64,000 nt of DNA from Microthyrium microscopicum (GCA_010405405.1 MU004235.1:510538-574537); one strand, 5' to 3'. Numbered from the stretch's first letter, positions 13,623-27,600 are shown. The notes: generated from the letters alone by a model not told the origin. Program-made: numbers and translations.

Positions 13623-13660
13623 TCTAGTCTAGTCTAGTCTAGTCTAGTCTAGTCTAGTTT
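13623..13660. repeat. TCTAG pentanucleotide repeat
   Basis: About seven near-perfect tandem copies of TCTAG, with the last units decayed to TTTAG. It lies in the 3' region of gypsy-2. Confidence 0.9.
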
Positions 13661-16600
13661 AGTTTAATAAACTTTTAGTAATAAATAATATTTTAATCCT
13701 TCTATAGTATAATACTAACCTTACTAGTTATTTAGAGTATCTTAACCTTTAGCCTACTAAGGCAACTATTAAGAAGTATTAATAAACCTTAAGATATCCT
13801 TAGAATACTCTAATTCTTAAGTCCTAGTAGTCTAGTAGTTAGTAATCTTATTAATATAGGAGAATTAGTAGTATAATTATTTTACTCCTCCTAATTAGTA
13901 GGAACGCTATTAGAGTTATAATTAATACTATTACTAGTAGGCTTTAGTATTAGTAGTATCTAGGTAGGATATAAGCCTAGCTTACTAGGGTACTAAGCAT
14001 AAAACTTAGTAATAAGCTCTAGTACGTTCTTAGTAGCTATCTAATTATACTATTTAGCTTTATTATAACTAGTATACTTAATCTCGTATTATAGCTTCTT
14101 ATATTAACTAGTAAAGTAGCTATTAATAATAGCGTTAATAGACTATTTATTATTATTTATAGTCTCTTTAACGACTACTAGTAATAGGTTAGTATACTTA
14201 AGTAGCTTAGCGTTATCTATAATATAGTAAAGGACCTAAGTATAGAAGATATTATATATCTTTATAAAAGTAGAGAGATTAAGTTTATAGGTAATAATAT
14301 TAATCTTTTTAATTATATAGAAAGAGCCTATGTTTTTATCATCTAGAGTTTTTAAAGGACGTAATATAGGGTAGTTCTATATATCTAAGTAAATCTAGTT
14401 ACCTAGTAATAGGTCTAGAGCTATATAGTAATAGTAGTTAGCGTACTCTACTTACTAAGCTTATACCTAGATTAATTACTCTATTAAATAATTATATATC
14501 TTAGCGCAACCCTTCTACATTATATCTATATTAATAGCTTCCTTATTAGCTATTATAGAAATATTTATAGATTTTAGAAGGCAATATAAGGACTTAAGGC
14601 CTAATTAAGGGTTAAATCTATTTTAAGCTTTAAAAGGTATAACTTCTATAGTAGCGTTTATAGCAAAATTAATTATAAATTTAGCAAAGGATAGAAGGGC
14701 TACTTAGTTATCTTAATCCTAGTTAATAAATACGCGTAAGAACTACTTAAGTATAGTAACTAAGATTTCTATTATGCTATTAGTTTTAAAGTAAAATGCT
14801 ATACTAAAGTAGAGTATTATGCTTATATATTTATATAAGCGCTTCTAAAATATAAAGGTAAATTAGCTACTATAATCTAAAAGAATTATTAATAGCTAGC
14901 TAATAAGCTTCTATATATAGTTAATAAAGGCTAGTACTATTAAGTCTATAGAGAAGTCTAGTAGTAAAATAAAGCGTTAGGTCTATATATATTAATTAAT
15001 AACTATTATAATATACTAGTAAATTACGCCTTAGTATAAATAATAAGGTAATAAGATAGTAAAATTAATAGAGATATTAGACTATATACGTTTAGAAAGA
15101 AGGAATTATTATAAGAAGCCTTACTTCTTTTAGTAAACTAGTTTAGTAAATACGTACTTATAGCTCTTAATAAAGCTCTTAACGTTCTATAATATCTTAA
15201 GCTACTAGTAATTCTCTTATAGGTAGTAGTAAGTTATTACTACTCTGCTATAGCCTATAGCTTTATAGCTATATATACTCTATATAGCGCGATACTAAAG
15301 CTTTTCTTAAAAGATAAAGATTTAGTTATAATAAAGGATTATTTTATTAGTAGCTACTATATAGTCTCTAAGCTTAATCTACTCTTATTCTAGAGTATTA
15401 AAGGGTAAAAAGAGCTAATAGTTAGTTTTAGCGTAGTAAATAGTAATTATTATTTTATTATACTCTATTATATTTATAATATCTTATAAAAACTAGTTAC
15501 TATTAAAATTTAGAAATAAGTTATCTCCTAAGAGATTAAGTAGCTTACTCTTAGGCGTCTTATTATTACTAAGAGACTCTCTTATAGGATTAAGTAGCTT
15601 ACTTATAGGATTAGAAATATCTAACTTATTCTAAGTAATAATAGCTAGATATAGTATTAAGAAGTAGGTAGGTTTAATAAGTAATATAGCTAGCTTTACT
15701 ATATAGTTTATATTAAATTAGTATAAGAATAATAAAGGTTAGACTTATTAAGAGACATAAGGGTTATTATTACTTTATAAGATATCTTATAACTAATAGG
15801 TAAGAGTATCTACCTTTTTATTAGCTATACCTAGTTAGTACTTTATTTTAAAGTAAAACTAGAAGAGAAACTTAGTCTATCTAGCTTATTATTAAGAGAG
15901 ACGTTTTATTATTATAAACGTCTAAAGGTTATAGTAATTAGAAAATACTTAAATAGGGTTAATAGAGCTAAATAGCTTTAGTTCTTATTCTTTAAATATA
16001 TAAATAATAGCTAGAAGTTCTTTATTATAAATATTATAATTATATTCTACTAGAGTTATCTTCTTTAAGAGGTATATAATTAGATAAAGCTTCTTATTAT
16101 TACTTTTTTAAGAGAGAACTATAGTATAAACCTAATCTAAGGTATTTATTTCTAGCTATATCTTTTTAGTATAATTAAAGTAGCGTAATATCTTAGTAAA
16201 TATAAAGTTTATCTTTAGCTTCTTAAATATATATTCCTTTAGCTTATTAGGGTCTTAAGGGAAGATTACTATAGCGTTCTTTTTTATAAGTACTATTAGT
16301 AGTGCTATAGTCTTTAAATATTTAAGAATAAATTAGTAATAAAAGTTAGTAAAGCTAAGAAAAGCTTAAACGTCTTTAACTAAAAAGAAACGTTACTAGT
16401 TAACTACGTTTTAAACCTTCTCTAGGTCTATCTTAATGCCTTTAGTAGTAATAATTAGGCTAAGGTATTTAACTTATTAAGTATTAAATTTATACTTCTA
16501 GATATCTAAGTATAACCCTACTTTGCTTATTACTTTTAAGACTAGGTAGGTATAGGTAGTATAGCTAGCTTTAATATTACTAAAGACTAATAGATTATTT

Positions 16601-19600
16601 ATATAGCTTATAATAAAGTTATTAAGGTAATTAATTAGAATATAGTTAAGATAAGCTTAGAAGGTCTCTAAGGCTCTAGTAAGGCTAAAGAGTATAACTT
16701 TAAATTTATATAACTTATAGTAAGTTAAGAATATAGTCTTATATTTATTACTAGGTTTAATATAGATATATATAAAGGTAATAATAATATTAAACTTAAA
16801 GAAGTATTTTACATAATAGATATAGATTAAAGTTTTTAGTAGCTATAAAGGAACGTTATAATTTTTTTATATAATCTTATTAAGTCTATAATAATTAATA
16901 TAAACTTAAATTTCTTCTTCTAGTTTATATATATATAGTATTAGTATAGCGTAATATAATTTACTAGCCTAAACTTAATCTTAACTAAGTATCTAATTAA
17001 CGTATTATTTAATAATAAGGAATTCCTAGTAACTTAGACTATTATAGTAGCGTTTAAGGATTATAGCGTCTAGGATAATATTAATAGAGTAATCCTATTT
17101 ACTATAATATAGTATAAGTTTATTACCTAATTTTAGGTTAAAGACGTCTATATAATAGTAATATTCTTTTAGTAAGCGTTTAAGAATCTCTTTTTATAAA
17201 AGAAGAGGTTTATTATATTTCTCTTACTACTTTTTAAAGTCCTTAGATAAGATTTTACCTAAATTAATAGTAATATCTTCTTTTAGCATAGAATCTAGAT
17301 TTAGAGGTTTCTTATCTTTTTTATCTTTAAAATTATTAGGCTAGATTTTACTAAATTATTAGCCTCGTTCTAGTAGTTTAACAAAGATAGTAACGCTAAC
17401 TATAGTAACGTTTTTAAAGTAAGGATTAGTTAGGTTAACTAAATAGCCTTTATAATTTATAAAGATTAGGCAACTAGCTAGTAGGCAATATACTAAGTAG
17501 TAGTCTAAATTAAAGAGGATTTGCTTTTTTCCTCTTTTAAAAGTAACTTTATAGAGGTTAATCTATAGGTTACTAAGGATAATATCATAGCTAGCTACGT
17601 TTATAATGAAGTAGTAGATTTATTTAATATACCCTCTTAAATAGACGTTAACTATAGTAGCTTTATTAACCTTTATAATAGCCTTACTATTAGCTAATTA
17701 TATAATTTAGGGGATAGAGAGATTAATAGTAGGGATTCTATATTATTTAATAAAGTTAAGGTAAATAATTTCTATTATTCTACTTCCTATATTTATAAGG
17801 ATATTAATTTTTAAGTAGTAGCCTTACTTTAGAAAGAATATAGTATTATAAGTAGTCTACTAATTGCTTACTATAGATATAGTAGCTACTTCTTAAGGGT
17901 AAAAATTATATACTATAGAGGTAAGAAATATCTTAATAATAACTAACTTAGTATTATTAAATATAATAGGCTCTAGGAATAATACTTATTAGAGGTTAAC
18001 TTCTAAGTACTAAATAGTCTTATTAACCTTATGTTAGATTTATTCTTCTATAAGAACTAGCTTAGGGTTAGGTTTATTCTTCTTCTATTACTAATTATAT
18101 ATTTCTTATTTATTTAGCTTCTTTACGCATCTTTATAGAGAAGCTTTTAGTTTTTTGTATTATTACTATAATTATACTTGTTATAATTATCCTCTATAGT
18201 TAGAGACTAAAGAGATTAAGTAGTAATTTAATTATAAATAGTAATAAACTTTATAATAATAGCTATAATCTTTAGTTAGATTTTAGCGTCTAATAAGGCA
18301 TCTCTATCCTTATATAGTACTAAGTTATACTAATAGCTATAGCCTTTCTTTTTATACTTTATATAATAGTTGTTAGCCTTTAAGGCGTTATAGATATCTA
18401 AAGAGTAATTAAACTTAGGTTTTTATCTACTATCCTTAGCTACTAGATGATTATTATTATTATAGCTTTACAAATTAGTAGAGGAGATATATTTAATATA
18501 ATAAGTAATAGTATATAGGCTCTTAAGGAAATTTATAAATATTTTTAATTCTATAAAGAGTACTCTCTTTATAAATTTTAGGAGTAGAAAAGGACGTATT
18601 TTAATAATCTTATCTTAATTACTAAGCTTAGCTTCTTATAAATTCTTTAAGAAGTAAACTAGGAATTATTTAAGCTTCTTAGTAGGCTTTATTATAGCTT
18701 CTTAACTTTTAAGCTAGGTCTTAGTAGTAATATAGCTATCTTTAATACTATACTTATAGTTTAGATTAGACTATATCTTTACTATAGATAAATATAGGTT
18801 AGTTAACTTATAATTACTCTACTTATTAATAGTACTAAATGCTTAATCCTTTATTACTCCTTAGACAACTTAAATCTTAGAGGCTTCTATAAAATAGACT
18901 TATACATTATTATTAAGATAGTTTAGTACTTTATCTTTCTAAGCATAGTACTTCTACTTATTCTTTCTTAAGAAGAGTAAAGGCTTATTACTTTATACTT
19001 TAAGAAGAGAAGCGCTACTAATTAAGTTAAGGTTAGAGAAGAGAGTAGTTTAATATAAGTTTAGTACCCCTAGAGATATATTTAAGTTAGGTTAATCTAT
19101 ATTCTAAGCTAGAGAGGTCTAGTAGAATAGATTATTATCTACTAACTTATTATAATTAAGATAGAGATTAGTTGCCTTAGTAGCTAAGGGTTTCTTTTAA
19201 AGGGCGTTAACTTAGGCTTAAAGAATAGTAGCTTTATCTACCTTCTCTTATAAAGCCTTATAATATTTACTAATTTTATTAATGTAAGTAGTAAGTACTT
19301 TCTTAAGTAAATTATTATTATATTATAGCTTCTATACTTTTTAGTAGGTAGTTACTACTTCCTTAAGAGTAATAGTATTATCTTAAATTTATACTTTAAG
19401 GTAAGTAATCTATTTTGCGTATTTATTATTAGTTTTAGCTAAGTCTTATATTTCTTCTTAAGCTTCTAAAGCTTCTTTCTAGAGAGTATAGATTAAGTCT
19501 ATATTATAAGTATTTATATTTTACTTAATTTTAAAAAGGTAGGCTATAGTTTAAGAAGCTAATAATAAGGCGTAGAGCTATATAACTAAGTTATTTAGCG

Positions 19601-20746
19601 TAATCTCTTCTTTTAATAGACGTTCTAGGTCTATATTTAATTTAATTAGGTAGTAGAAGTAGTAGTAAAGGTTTAATTACTTTTCTTTATAATAAAGGTA
19701 TACTCCTATATCTTTTAGCTTATTGCTTTCTTTACTAGGCATTTTTTATACTTAAGTAGCTTAAAAGATTAGAAGGTTCTTATTAATAGTTAGAGTAACT
19801 AGTTAATTAAGGTTTACTACTATAGAGTAGTAAGATATTAATATAGGTAGTACTTTAAGGCCTTTAGCTTACTAGCATAGTTTTATTAGCTATTTATATA
19901 TTTTAAGAAAAAGTCTAGTATTATTATTAGGTTAGAAAGGAGCTAGCAACTAGTTATTTCCTATATTTATTTAGTTTAGTAAAGTTATTTAACTAGTATT
20001 TTAAGGAGTGTCTTCTAATACTTTAGTCTCTTTACCTTTATAGCCTTATTCTAATAGATAATTATTTTCTAACTTGTCTTTATCTTTTAATAACGCTCTT
20101 AAGTTTAGTTTTAATAATTTTAATAGTCTTAAGACGCTTTCTACTAAATCTACTACTTTCTAGGTAGTATTTAGTTATACTATATTCTAGGTATTAGGTC
20201 TATTTTAATACTTAGTATATATAGTAGAAGGGTAATATAATAGAAATAGGTAATGTAAGTATATAAGAGATAAGGATAGGTATTAATTATTAGGCTAAGT
20301 ATAAGTAATTAGAAATAGTAAGTAGGCTATATAGCTATTAACTTAGGTCTATTAGTTAGGAGCTTTATTAACTATAGTTATAAATAATAAAGAAGGGTAC
20401 TAGAAGGAAATACTTATTTATTTAGTATATTTTAATAATAAGTATATTAAGTATAATTATAAATATTTAGTAGTAGTATAGAAGATAAACTTTAGTATTT
20501 TATAGAACTAAGAATAAAAGGCAATTAATACTTAGACTATTAATAGATTAAAGAGTATTAAGAAATCTTAACGCTCTAATTAGATAAAGGGTTAATAGGG
20601 CTAATAGATTTAGTAAATCTATAAAGAATCTTTAATAGGGTCTAAGACTATGCGTATAAGATATTAATCTATATAGGTGCTTCTTTAGAAGTAAATTCTA
20701 AAGTGTATAGTATAAGTATATAGGTAGTTAAATAGTTTATAGATTA

Positions 20747-20973
20747 TATAACGAGCTATAGAACTTAGAGTAAGTAGATAATTAGATTATATTCTAGAAT
20801 CTATAAATAAAAGAAAGAGAGAAGAAGATTTAGAAGAGCTATAGATCTATAAAGGAAGTAAGTCCGCTTAGTAGATCCTTAGGCGCGCTAACCCCCCTAG
20901 GTCTAGCGCGTGATCTTGTAACAAGATCTCTCTCATAATACCGCTGTGAAGCCTATGAAGAGGAATCATTACA
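20747..20973 (-). repeat. 5' LTR of gypsy-2 (227 bp)
   Basis: Pairs with 13319-13545. Its outer part (about 20870-20973) keeps many CA, TG and CG dinucleotides and is clearly less mutated than the inner part and than the other LTR. Confidence 0.9.
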
Positions 20974-20978
20974 ATTAG
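20974..20978. repeat. Target-site duplication of gypsy-2, right copy
   Basis: ATTAG immediately after the LTR end ATTACA, matching 13314-13318. Confidence 0.8.
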
Positions 20979-21106
20979 CTATTATATCTTTTTACCTTTT
21001 CTACCCCTTTCTATATATTACTTTTATCTCTATTATAGCCTAAATTCTAGGCTCTAAGAAGATACGTTTTACGTCTTTAACGAAATATAAATACCGTAGT
21101 TATTAC
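20979..21106 (+). repeat. Copia 3' LTR, right part, and island border
   Basis: Continuation of the LTR begun at 13229. It ends TATTACA at 21106, complementary to the TGTAATA start. Composition changes to normal host sequence within about 30 bp after this point. Confidence 0.6.
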
Positions 21107-24100
21107 AGTAGTTAGTTAATTAGATTCTTCAATGTTCCCTTCACCGATTCTGCATTCCCTGAGCTGCACGGACCGTATTCCGTCAACCCCACCCGCTCTC
21201 CCTCGCGAACAACTCCCATCTCTATCATTCTTCTCTCGTCTCCATCAAAATAAAAGAACCAACATCTGATATCTTATATTTCCTTTCTGACCATACTGTC
21301 TATTGTACTCTTTACAATCTGGAAGTCCATGAACCTTCGATTACCACTCCGCACCCATCTTTACCTTCAAATTTGCAAGATATGGATACATCGAATATGC
21401 CACAGCTTCCAGACTGTACTCTAGAGCACCGTACAACGCGCAGGTTTTTTATTTCCAAAAATGGCCACTGCAAAAACATCTTCAATCTTCCATTGCTTTT
21501 TGCGCAGACATGCGTAACAAAGCTGCAAGGTAATGCCAAAGTGCTGTTGCTATCTAGCCCATCATGTCGCAGCAGCGCTTTCAATCGCTTAATTTCTTCG
21601 CAAATTCATCCAATGCAAACGTTGGAATTACAATCACCATGGTAGTACTGAAATATAGGATCGTACTTACTTTACAGCTTGTATGCAAGCTGAAATCTGG
21701 TGCTCTTCTTATTCTTGAACTGCTCCTGGATCTCTTTGCTTACCCTGCAATTAACCAATAACTTGTGATCGCCAACATGATATCCTATTTCGGAGGAATC
21801 GTTTCCCCCAGATTTGTTTTACTCATCTACAACGTCTATCCAACTTGGCTCGTTCTAATCACCACCTCATGTATGATTGGGTCAAAGCGCTACATTCGAG
21901 TAACCTCAAAGATCCTTGCTGCTGCGCATGCCGACTGCATCAGGCAATTCACTAACATGTCTTAGATTTTTACCGAATCAAGCACGAGTAATCCACCCAA
22001 TTTTGATAGCTCAACTACCGACATATGCAAACATACTCGACAGAAATGCCATTGTATGTTTACATGCAATGCTGTGATACCCAATTGTGTCGTCGCTACC
22101 CGAATCCTCATTGATAACATATTGTTTGGCGTCAAATTCATTCTATTGAACATCGAGTGGTGAGGTTTTGATTTATCTGTTCTTGTGATCCCTGCTCCGA
22201 CTCGGCAGCTAGTAACTTTAAACCTCGAAAGGCTAGCCGATGAAGGCACGAGAGTATCGCACCAGATGACAGCAGCGCAAACCATCATATGACCAAACCA
22301 GGCAACGTGAATATGGCACTGTGCATGTGGAAGAAAATAGTGCCTGATGCCTGTTGAATATCCAGCCTCCAAGCCATGGTACTACGACATTATGAGCATT
22401 TGTGTGTCGATATTGACCTATCTCGATATTCCGTGACCGTGATTGGTATTAATTGCGCACACCTGCAGACGATACACCTTGTGCTACCACGCACCGCGCA
22501 CAAAATAACTTACAGGCCCGGCAAGGTGGAATTGGATGCAGAAATCCCAGGCAGAATCCAGAACTCTTCCCCAGCACGAGGATCATTGGGGCATTCCTGC
22601 AGGTCTTCCCAGCATCTTATTTCCTCTCCACCTCGCAAATACTGCGATACAACAGGGAAGAACGGGCTAAGACGGCGACCAAATCCGATATGAGCTCACT
22701 TATGCTGGCCGGCAAAGGGCCAGAAATTGTATTTACACGTGTAGCTAGTCTAGTCGCGCACCTCGGGACTTTGCCGTGTGCCCCGAGCAGCTTTGCGAGC
22801 CTGGTAGGGAACGTCCTTCCTCTGATGCTGCAAATGCTGGCGGTTTGAATGCACAGTAGAGACACTAAAGATGCCAGAAGGGATTAGGTTGCTGGGCCTT
22901 TGCTCTCTGACAACACGTATTGGCCAGTTGTCTCGTCCGCGCTGGCCACAGATTTAGACTGTAGCAAGAGTTGAGCCAAAGGAGTTGGTTAGATAATAAT
23001 GCGGGTCTGCTCGCTCAGAATCAAGATGCGAAGGGCGTTGGGAGCTAGGAAGTTTGTTTCCTCCCACAAAACGTTGAATATCATTGCTCGTCTCGTTTAA
23101 GGATCGGATGGGCATTAAAGGAACGACCACCACACGACACAAGATTGCAAACAAGACCGCGAAAGTTTTGTCTCGGGCGCAAGCCTGTTAGTGTCATCAA
23201 CATATCTGACTTTCCAATCTCAAGAACATCCAACTACAAACTGCCGGTGTCGAGCACCAAGTTAAAAATAATACTTCTCGCCCTTCACCCTAAGAAAGAC
23301 CCTGAAAAGCCACTGTACACACAAACTCAAAACACACCACCACGCGGGAAGTAGATTGTTTCCTTAACAAGGTAAGCAAGCTTCCCTTGCCTTGTAATCC
23401 AGCATTTCGAGAACTAGATTCTTAGTTTCAGTATTTTGTACCCATATACTGGTGCTGAACATTCAATCTAATCAATTCTTGGATGCAGTTGCCACTCTCG
23501 GCCCTAGAGTCTGGATACACATCGGTCACCCGGATGTTCCTTCGCATATAACATATCAACATCAAATATTAGCAACCGCATATTGTACAATTGTACATCT
23601 GCAGGACATCTGCCATTTACAAGGAACCAAGGAAACTTCATCTGGGAGGCATATGGTTCTTGTGTGTATTTCTTCACAGTATACACTGCGAACTCAGCAT
23701 TGCAACTGCCTTCGGAAAGACACTGGTATCTGGAGGCTCCATCATCTTCCTTTTTTCTTTCTCTAGTTCTCATTGCTGTTTTCTCAGTTCAAATTCCACT
23801 TCTCCACCGCCGTTCTATCCATCAATCGCCCATCCCACCCTAATCAGTAATTACGCATTCCCCCGCAGCTCATATCGCGGCTCTTACCAGTCGTTGCCCA
23901 TCCCCATATTTCGGATAGGATCAGCCCAAGCCACTCCGGGTGACTTGCACAACAGCTGCGAGATCGACTCTATCGCATCTCCATTATTTCGATCTCATCG
24001 ACCAGCGCGCGCGTGGGACTTACTACAACTCATTGTTTGCCGGACCTTCTGGTTTTCGCCTCAAACTGGCGGTCATATGCCCCGTCTGCCGACCTGAAAA

Positions 24101-24670
24101 TACGCTCCAACCTCCAACAAAGTCCAAAGCAGCACTTTGAAGTTCAGGAAGAACTGTTCACGAGCCACCCGTGTATCGTCAACCTTGACACTCAAATATA
24201 TCCCCACTGAGCACTATCTGGACCTAAGTACCTAGTCCCCCTACTAGTATTAGCAACTACACCTGCATTGTTCTACTCTAGCAGTCAGTTCACATCCAGC
24301 AACGCCACACCTCACAGGGATCCCGGCCAATTTCTATTTCTCTGGCTCAAAGTGCTGACACCATCTTTCGAGAACACCATCGGCTAGCACCGAAGGTGAA
24401 AGTGCTATTCCTTCACCTCTATCAAATATACAACTCATCACCAGATTCACAACTCATTACTCTCTTCACCTCTCGTCTTTGCCCCTCAGAAAATGGCCAC
24501 TTAATTGAGGGGCAACGTCCACCTGCTACTATCCGTCTGCAGACTTCGCGAGCACCGACTACGAGCGCAACGTTTTTGTCTACCCTTCAATTAATCCAAA
24601 CTTGCGCAGTACTTATTCAGTTCCGAGCTGGTGACGCCCGATTCGCCCAGCTCTACCCACTCGTTCAAGC
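21107..24670. other. Intergenic / leader region, no gene recognised
   Basis: 3.5 kb of ordinary composition between the transposon island and the ABC transporter. Open frames of 60-170 codons exist on both strands but overlap one another, have no recognisable motif and no coherent splice chain. The last kilobase is CT-rich, as in long fungal promoters and 5' leaders. Confidence 0.6.
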
Positions 24671-27600
24671 ATGGGCGCCCAGACTTTTCAATCGTCACCA
24701 GAAGACAAGCTAAGCAAGGCCTCCCTGGCGATCAACTCCAAATTCATTTCTGCCGATCTGATCTTAACTGCCATTCACTTCTTCTCGCCAATCAGTGTTC
24801 TCCTCTTTTTTCTGGTCTGCTTTACAACAAGAAGCATCCGCGTCTCAACTCCAGACAACTCTGGCTCCAATGTTAACGGCAATGGACATTCTGAACTCTA
24901 CGGTCCTGGCGGAAGGCCCTTGCCACAGCGTCAACTCACTGGTTTGATGCGAAGACAGGATAAGAAGAACGACTTTCGTCCATATCAAAAGCTAGCTTTC
25001 CAGATTTTGCAGTCTCTTGCGACTCTGTCTTTTCTAGGAAATGCGGCTGCTGTGGTAATTCATGTTCTTGTTAAGCGTGGCTGGTGGTGTGGACAAGAAC
25101 AAACGGTAGGTTTCGCGAATGATATTGATATGATGAAAATGTCAGTACTGACGTCAATCTAGGTCTATGTCATTGGATCATTTATGGTATACACTGTCTT
25201 GAATCTGACCCTCATAGAGACGAAGCCATCACCGACATGGGTCTTGTTTTCAACTTGGCTCTTGACATTATTGCTGGAAGCTGTTCGTCTGGTATGCTAC
25301 TTGAAAGTAAACCTTTCTCATCATCGCTTGAGTAAATGGAAAACCGCCGAGGTCATTATCAGTCTCTCTAGAGTCTTGATTCTTCTTGGCCTTGTTCTGC
25401 TCTATATCACATTTACCCACATCCCGCATCGACCTACTCTACCACAGCCTGCTCCTCGACCACTGACTGCTGAAGAATCCGTTGGCCTATTGAACGCTCA
25501 GCATAATGGCCAGCCTAGAAGTGCGGCTAATGGATACGGTACTGTGAACGGCGCCACTCGTACTACTAATGGCGGCACCCCTCCATCTGTTGATACAACA
25601 TCTCGTCCTCGCCCAGATCGGGGTGACAGCGAACCCGGCTGGGTACGCCCTGATAAGGTACCATCACGTAGTTGGTGGGACTACATCAGAGGATACTCGA
25701 CGTTCTTTCCCTATCTCTGGCCTAAAAGAAACCCGAAGTTGCAATTAACCGTTGGGGCATGCTTTTTACTTGTTGGGGCCCAACGCGCACTCAATGTTAT
25801 GGTTCCTTTACAACTTGGAGTTATCACCGACATACTCAGCGGGGAAACTGGACCTGTTCGCATGCCCTGGAAAGAATTATTGTTCTTCATTTGCTTTCGC
25901 TTGCTCCAAGGGTCACAAAGTCTTCTCAATGTGCTTCGATCTATTCTGTGGATACCTATACAACAGTATTCCTACCGGGAACTATCGGTAGCCTCCTTTG
26001 AACACGTACATTCCCTGAGTCTGGACTTTCACCTGTCCAAAAAGACAGGCGAGGTCATCTCAGCTCTTGGCAAGGGTAACTCCATCAACAGCTTTTTGGA
26101 CCAGTTAACTTTCAACGTGATCCCGATGATAATAGATCTGTGCGTTGCTATGGGATACTTCTTGATCGCATTTGATGCCTACTACGCTCTGGCCATAACA
26201 GTCATGACATTTTGGTACATATACATGACCATCCGCCTCGCCAAGCGACGACAAGATGCTCGACGTACGATGGTGACCGATAGCAGGGAACAAGATGCCA
26301 TCAAGTAAGGAGACATTCCTAATCTTTACATCTGCTAATTTTCTATCAGAACCGATTCCTTATCGTCATTCGAGACCGTCAAGTATTTCAATGCTGAACA
26401 ACATGAGTTCAATCGCTATCGAAGTGCTGTTGAGAAATATCAAAACTCGGAATATACAGTCAATATTGCCTTGAGCATAATGAACTTGGCGCAAAACCTA
26501 ATATTCATGGGGGGCTTACTTGTGGTTTGCTACATTGCCGCATTTCAAGTCACCCAGAAACAGATCAGAGTTGGTAAGTTCGTGACCCTTTTGACGTACA
26601 TGAGTCAATTACAAGTTCCACTCAACTATTTCGGCACTTTCTATAAGTCGGTACAAAGTTCCATGATCAACGCTGAGCGTCTTCTTGAACTGTTCAAGGA
26701 GAAAGCAACTGTATCTGACAAAGACGGTGCCACCGAGCTTGAAAGTTGCAACGGAGACATTCGATTTCGCAACGTTCAGTTTGCATACGATAAGCGTAAG
26801 AATGCATTGAATGGCATGGACTTTCATTGCAGACCGAACACAACGACAGCGCTTGTTGGGGAATCCGGAGGGGGTAAATCCACCGTTTTTCGCCTTCTTT
26901 TCCGATTCTACAACTGTGCAGAGGGCGGTATCGACATTGACGGACATGACGTACAAGATATCACAATCGAGTCACTTCGACGCCATATTGGGGTTGTCCC
27001 GCAGGATACTGTTCTGTTCAACGAGACGATAATGTACAACCTCAAATACGCAAAATCAGATGCCACCATTGAGGAGGTCCATGAAGCATGTCGGGCTGCA
27101 TGTATTCACGACAAGATCATGAGCTTTCCCGATGGTTACAAGACTAAGGTTGGCGAACGCGGCCAGCGTCTTTCTGGTGGTGAAAAGCAGCGGGTGGCAA
27201 TCGCACGTTTGATCCTCAAAGGACCTCCCATCATTCTGCTCGATGAGGCTACCGCAGCACTGGATTCTGGAACCGAGCGACATATCCAAGACGCATTCAA
27301 AGCTTTGTCCCGCGGCCGTACTGTCCTTGTCATTGCACATAGACTTAGTACTATAGCCAGAGCTGACCAGATACTGGTGCTGAAAGGAGGCAAAGTCTCT
27401 GAACGCGGCGACCACAATAAGCTTATCAAGCTCAGCGGTGATTATGCCACCATGTGGAAGAAGCAGGTAGAGGCGCAAGTAGCGGCTAAAGAGGCCTCTA
27501 ACTTGTATGCCAAAGTCGACCGTCTTCGACGCGAGTCTAAGGGCGACGTTAATCTCGAGCGCTACATTCCCACTTCCAACGAGACTAGTGACTCAGAAAA

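Larger units (their letters stand above)
13319..20973 (-). mobile_element. Ty3/gypsy chromovirus (gypsy-2), complete ends, RIP-degraded
   Basis: 7655-bp element bounded by two 227-bp LTRs and a 5-bp duplication (ATTAG). Coding remnants are on the minus strand. Reverse transcriptase lies near 16550-16960; its catalytic box near 16570-16625 reads SYINNLLVFS where two Asp are expected. The integrase core is near 14880-15020, and the integrase C-terminal GPF/LP/VFH-type region near 14220-14405. Gag and protease should occupy about 17400-20000 but are too decayed to delimit. Stops are dense in every frame. Order and orientation match gypsy-1, but the LTRs differ, so it is a separate family. Confidence 0.88.

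Noticed and set aside
1-21106. Centromere or telomere-linked AT-rich region
   Set aside because: AT-richness is explained by RIP of recognisable retrotransposons. There are no telomere repeats, and a centromere cannot be inferred from sequence alone.
21962-22372. 136-codon minus-strand frame
   Set aside because: No motif, odd residue mix rich in His, Cys and Met, no splice partners; probably chance.
23591-24097. 168-codon plus-strand frame upstream of the ABC transporter
   Set aside because: Overlaps several other open frames in CT-rich leader DNA; composition explains the lack of stops and no family is seen.
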